A stretch of DNA of 64,000 bases from Paracrocinitomix mangrovi (lineage in GTDB: Bacteria; Bacteroidota; Bacteroidia; Flavobacteriales_D; Crocinitomicaceae): positions 2,914,001 through 2,978,000 of the forward strand of contig NZ_CP091819.1 in the NCBI RefSeq assembly GCF_019740355.2, given 5' to 3'. A model generated the notes under the pieces. That model saw nothing but the letters and a program-made list of their open reading frames with translations, was not told where the DNA came from and made no database searches. The position numbers and the translations under genes were made by a program. This document shows, in pieces, positions 60,657 to 64,000 of this stretch. The number at the start of each line of letters is the position of its first letter. The first letter of the stretch is position 1.

Positions 60657-63600
60657 ATGAATAAGTTATTAATTGTCATACTAACATTGGTAGTAGGAAC
60701 TTCGGTTCAGGCGCAATTGTTATACAATAACAACGCATCTATCTTCATGGCCAATGGTGCTGTTGTGCAGGTAAACGGAACTGCACAAAATGCCTCTGGT
60801 ACTGTTGACAATAACGGTACTTTAAATATCACTAATGATTATATCAATGATGATGTAACGCAAGGAGCTGGTGATTATCACGTTCAAGGCAACTGGGAAA
60901 ACAACGCAACTTTTACCGCAAGTACTTCACATGTTTATTTGGATGGAGCAGCTCAGCTTATCACAGGTTCTCAGATTACTACCTTTTATGATTTGACAAA
61001 CACTGGTTCAGGTATTAAAACACAAACCATTAATGCCAGAGTAACCAATAATTTGGATTTGACAACGGTTGAGCTTGCAACGGATAACAATGTAATGTTT
61101 GTTGATAATATCAACGCTAATGCTGTTTCATTCACTAGTGGATTTGTAAGTTCTGATCCGGTTAGTGGTAGATTAGATAGAGCAACTCAATCAACAAATA
61201 CATACATATTTCCTGTTGGTTCAAGTCAAGGGACTATGCGCTACAGACCGGTTGAAATTACCCCTGTAGCCGGTGCAAGTAATAGGTATGCAATAAGATT
61301 TGCTAATGTTCCCGGAACTACTGAAGGGTATAACCTTACTCAAGTTGATACAAGTATTTGTACTGTATTGCCTGATTGGTTTCATATTATTACAAGAACT
61401 TCGGGTACAACTGATGCAGATGTTACCATTTATTATGACCAGGGTTCTGATGGAAGTTGGTCCGGTATAGGTCAGTGGAATACAACTCCAACTGAATGGC
61501 AATCTACAGGAACAGTAACTGCAGGAACTCCTACGCCAATGGAAAATCTGACAAAAGCTGCCTGGGATGATTGGACAGATGATCCTTATGCATTGGTTAA
61601 TATGAATCCTTTGTTTGATGTGATTGGTGTTGATGCAACTAGCTGTACTGCCAATAACGGACAATTGATCTTCTCTCAGTTGACTCCTTCTACAGCTTAT
61701 ACAGTTACTTATGATTCATCTGGAGTTGCTGTAGGACCAATAAATGTCAACTCTGATGGTACAGGACAATTTGTTATTACTACTGGAGCTGGAACTTACA
61801 CCAATATTACTGTTTCTGCCGTAGGATGCTCATATACGCATTGGAATACTATTGTAATCAATGAACCAGCTGCTCCAACTCCTATAATTTCAGGAACTTT
61901 GCTTTATTGTCCTGGTGATTTTGCTACTTTGGATGCTGGCGCTTATAGCTCATGGCTATGGTCAACTGGTGCCACTACACAAACCATTAACGCAACTATT
62001 GCAGACAATCCAATTACAGTAACTGTAACGGATGCCAATGGATGTACAGGTACTTCACCTGCAGTCAACGTAATTGAAGATTCTAATCCTGACCCGGGAA
62101 CTAATGGAACTGCTACGGCTTGTTCAAATGATGCTTCTTTTGATTTATTTAATTCATTAGGCGGAACCCCTGATGCAGGTGGAACATGGTCACCGGCTTT
62201 AACATCAGGTACAGGAGTATTTGATCCATCAGTTGATGCTGCAGGAACATATACATATACGCTTTCTGCTTGTGGTGGTGGAACAATTACTGCAGATGTA
62301 GTGGTAACAATTAATCCGGCTGCAAATCCGGGAACAAATGGTTCTCTTACTTTGTGTCCAACTGATCCCTCAGCTGATTTAATCAATTCATTAGGAGGAA
62401 CCCCTGACGCAGGTGGAACATGGTCGCCTGCTTTAACTTCAGGTACAGGAGTTTTTGATCCATCAGTTGATGCCGCAGGAACATACACTTATTCAGTTAC
62501 TAATAGTTGTGGAACAGAAACTGCTACGGTAACAGTAACAATTACATCTAACCCTGATCCGGGAACTAACGGTGCAATATCTTTTTGTCCGTCAGATACA
62601 CCAACAGATTTATTCAATTCACTTGGTGGAACCCCTGATGCAGGTGGAGCTTGGACTCCGGCTTTAACTTCAGGTACTGGAGTATTTGATCCATCAGTTG
62701 ATGCTGCTGGAACTTATACCTATACGCTTAACGCTTGTGGTGGAGGAACATTGACAGCTGAAGTAGTAGTAACTGTTAACCCTGCTCCTAATGCCGGAAC
62801 TTCTGGTACAATAACCTTGTGTAATACGGATGCTGCTACAGATCTTTTTGTATCATTAGGCGGAACCCCTGATGCAGGTGGAACATGGTCTCCTGCTTTA
62901 ACGTCAGGTACAGGTTCTTTTGATCCTTCAGTAGATGCTGCAGGCACATATACCTACACGGTGGTAAATTCATGTGGAACAGCAAGTACAACAGTAGATG
63001 TTACTGTTAATTCTTGTACAGGTGTACAAGCAGGATTTATTGCTTCAAACAGTAGTTTATGTCTTGGAGAATGCATGACATTTACAGATACTTCTTCAAC
63101 AGGAGTTAATTCATGGTCATGGAACTTTGGAGGAGCGGTTTCTCCAAATACAACTTCAGATCAAAATCCAACTGTTTGTCCAAATTCAACAGGAACTTTT
63201 ACCATAACATTAATAGTTTCGGATGGAACATCAACTGACACTACTACTCAAACTATTATAGTGTATGAATCTCCTGTAGTTGATGCAGGTTTAGATACAA
63301 CCATAAATATTGCACAATCAGTGAGTATCACTTCTACAGTATCGCCATCTGGTGGAACTTATAGTTGGTCAGATCCAAATGATGTTGACTGTGATGATTG
63401 TGCTGATGTTAATGTTTCACCGGAAGAAACAACAACTTATATTCTGACTTATACTACTGCAGATGGTTGTAGTGCTTCAGATAGCGTAGTTGTTACAGTT
63501 GATTTCACTGAAGCCGTGGGTGTGCCAAATGGATTCTCACCAAACGCAGATAGCAATAATGATGTGCTTTATGTCAAAGGAAGTGGAATCACATCTATGA

Positions 63601-63782
63601 CTTTTGTAATCTACAATAGATACGGTCAAAAAGTGTTTGAGTCTACAGATCAGTCACAAGGCTGGGACGGAACATACAAGGATAAACCTGAAAACCCGGG
63701 CGTATTTGTCTGGTATTTAGAGTATACCTTGTCTGATGGAACATCTGACATTAAAAAAGGAAATGTTACACTAATTAAATAA
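60657..63782 (+). CDS. Repeat-rich surface protein with T9SS type B sorting domain
   Basis: Signal peptide MNKLLIVILTLVVGTSVQAQ; an N-terminal beta-helix-like region (~20-330; ASGTVDNNGTLNITNDYIN, VTNNLDLTTVEL, PVGSSQGTMRYRPVEI); a Cys-containing Ig-like domain; four tandem ~77-residue repeats (62085-63024) sharing LGGTPDAGGTWSPALTSGTG and FDPSVDAAGTYTYT; a PKD domain (WSWNFGGAVSPNTTS); another Ig-like part; and a CHU_C/gliding-motility-associated type B sorting domain (VPNGFSPNADSNNDVLYVKG, FVIYNRYGQKVFESTDQSQGWDGTYK, GVFVWYLEYTLSDG, KKGNVTLIK). A PorP/SprF gene follows 4 bp later, the usual partner of type B cargo. It is expected to be a surface adhesin. Confidence 0.93.
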   Translation: MNKLLIVILTLVVGTSVQAQLLYNNNASIFMANGAVVQVNGTAQNASGTVDNNGTLNITNDYINDDVTQGAGDYHVQGNWENNATFTASTSHVYLDGAAQLITGSQITTFYDLTNTGSGIKTQTINARVTNNLDLTTVELATDNNVMFVDNINANAVSFTSGFVSSDPVSGRLDRATQSTNTYIFPVGSSQGTMRYRPVEITPVAGASNRYAIRFANVPGTTEGYNLTQVDTSICTVLPDWFHIITRTSGTTDADVTIYYDQGSDGSWSGIGQWNTTPTEWQSTGTVTAGTPTPMENLTKAAWDDWTDDPYALVNMNPLFDVIGVDATSCTANNGQLIFSQLTPSTAYTVTYDSSGVAVGPINVNSDGTGQFVITTGAGTYTNITVSAVGCSYTHWNTIVINEPAAPTPIISGTLLYCPGDFATLDAGAYSSWLWSTGATTQTINATIADNPITVTVTDANGCTGTSPAVNVIEDSNPDPGTNGTATACSNDASFDLFNSLGGTPDAGGTWSPALTSGTGVFDPSVDAAGTYTYTLSACGGGTITADVVVTINPAANPGTNGSLTLCPTDPSADLINSLGGTPDAGGTWSPALTSGTGVFDPSVDAAGTYTYSVTNSCGTETATVTVTITSNPDPGTNGAISFCPSDTPTDLFNSLGGTPDAGGAWTPALTSGTGVFDPSVDAAGTYTYTLNACGGGTLTAEVVVTVNPAPNAGTSGTITLCNTDAATDLFVSLGGTPDAGGTWSPALTSGTGSFDPSVDAAGTYTYTVVNSCGTASTTVDVTVNSCTGVQAGFIASNSSLCLGECMTFTDTSSTGVNSWSWNFGGAVSPNTTSDQNPTVCPNSTGTFTITLIVSDGTSTDTTTQTIIVYESPVVDAGLDTTINIAQSVSITSTVSPSGGTYSWSDPNDVDCDDCADVNVSPEETTTYILTYTTADGCSASDSVVVTVDFTEAVGVPNGFSPNADSNNDVLYVKGSGITSMTFVIYNRYGQKVFESTDQSQGWDGTYKDKPENPGVFVWYLEYTLSDGTSDIKKGNVTLIK
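62085..63024 (+). repeat. Four tandem 231-234 bp coding repeats
   Basis: Units begin near 62085, 62316, 62550 and 62784; anchor codons (P/A before GT) are at 62094, 62328, 62559 and 62793, i.e. spacings of 234, 231 and 234 bp. Blocks such as GGAACCCCTGATGCAGGTGG recur nearly unchanged. All units keep the reading frame of the type B cargo protein. Copy number could vary by recombination. Confidence 0.9.
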
Positions 63783-63786
63783 GCAT

Positions 63787-64000
63787 ATGAAAAGATTGAT
63801 TACTACAATTGCCGTTTTAGCTGTAACATACCTTTCAACAGCTCAACAAGACAGACACTTTAGTATGTTTTTTGCTAATCCGGTTCAATTAAATCCGGGT
63901 GCGGCAGGACATATTGATGGTGATTTATGCATATTTACCAATTACAGAACTCAATGGTTTACTGTTACTGCCAATCCGTTCAGAAGCTTTTCAGCCGGAG
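63787..64000 (+). CDS. PorP/SprF family T9SS outer-membrane protein, 5' part
   Basis: The gene is cut by the window end. It opens at ATG 63787, 4 bp after the type B cargo stop, and reads MKRLITTIAVLAVTYLSTAQ (signal peptide), then QDRHFSMFFANPVQLNPGAAG and ICIFTNYRTQWF-like residues (LCIFTNYRTQWFTV). The motif FFANPVQLNPGAAG and NYRTQW are signatures of PorP/SprF. Family members act with the T9SS; SprF-type proteins are needed to export the type B cargo encoded next to them. The frame is open to the end. Confidence 0.92.
   Translation, partial: MKRLITTIAVLAVTYLSTAQQDRHFSMFFANPVQLNPGAAGHIDGDLCIFTNYRTQWFTVTANPFRSFSAG

Noticed and set aside
61943-62488. 181-codon antisense frame in the tandem repeats of the type B cargo gene
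   Set aside because: It mirrors the repeats (Val/Pro-rich, low complexity) and arises from codon bias on the coding strand; no start context or family match.
1-64000. CRISPR arrays, insertion sequences, integrase or prophage genes, rRNA and tRNA genes
   Set aside because: I looked for short spaced repeats, terminal inverted repeats, transposase motifs and clover-leaf sequences and saw none.

Overview
The window is an AT-rich bacterial chromosome segment from a member of the Bacteroidota, most likely the order Flavobacteriales. A Crocinitomicaceae-like lineage is my guess from overall flavour only. The order-level call rests on secreted proteins with type IX secretion (T9SS) type A and type B sorting domains, a PorP/SprF gene, SprB-type and PKD surface repeats, a fused MurF-alanine racemase, LVIVD lipoproteins, a TonB C-terminal domain attached to an anti-sigma-like region, and promoters of the Bacteroidota type (TTG ... 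TAnnTTTG). There is no phage, IS element, CRISPR array, rRNA or tRNA that I can see. One gene (58024-58770) carries a domain otherwise typical of phages.

Layout. 1-3.1 kb (+): the end of kbl, then a tight run of a YdjC/ChbG-like deacetylase, a membrane protein and an AlkD-like glycosylase. 3.1-7.6 kb (-): two tandem paralogues joining a CsgG-like domain to a barrel-like domain, an envelope protein and two LVIVD lipoproteins. 7.9-9.5 kb (-): an ECF sigma factor overlapping a membrane protein that fuses an anti-sigma-like cytoplasmic part to a periplasmic TonB C-terminal domain. 9.5-14.1 kb (-): an EI24-like membrane protein, a CAP-domain protein, an acyl-CoA carboxylase beta subunit and an envelope protein. 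14.2-18.1 kb: a VWA-domain protein, a SiaC-like anti-anti-sigma-type protein, a 485-bp non-coding stretch and an ALDH7-family dehydrogenase.

18.1-29.1 kb holds a lipoprotein, a 922-residue BNR/sortilin-like T9SS cargo, and a cluster of a 1339-residue secreted protein, a beta-barrel protein and an anchored cytochrome c, then an M28 peptidase. 29.1-36.8 kb contains an acidic coiled-coil protein, tdk, murF-alr, queD, several small envelope proteins and an RDD protein. 36.9-41.0 kb is one giant PKD/SprB-repeat T9SS adhesin. 41.0-46.5 kb contains sufS-sufE-sufT divergent from a methionine aminotransferase/omega-amidase pair. 46.5-57.3 kb contains a T9SS cargo, a 2058-residue alpha-2-macroglobulin and a TPR-SpoIIE phosphatase. 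58.8-64 kb is a run of secreted proteins: a fibre-like protein, a repeat-rich type B T9SS cargo and the start of a PorP/SprF gene.

The most notable observations are regulatory. A direct repeat fitting the LytTR response-regulator consensus with exactly 12 bp between half-sites lies upstream of the T9SS cargo at 46565. A perfect 21-bp palindrome with a Fur/PerR-type 7-1-7 core lies between sufS and the aminotransferase gene. A 9-bp inverted repeat precedes the ECF sigma gene. At least six genes have a TAnnTTTG-like box placed 11-12 nt before the start codon, which suggests leaderless transcription. On the protein side the sigma/anti-sigma-TonB pair and the alpha-2-macroglobulin with a Tyr-rich bait-like segment stand out. 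I did not find a clearly new multi-gene defence or metabolic system.
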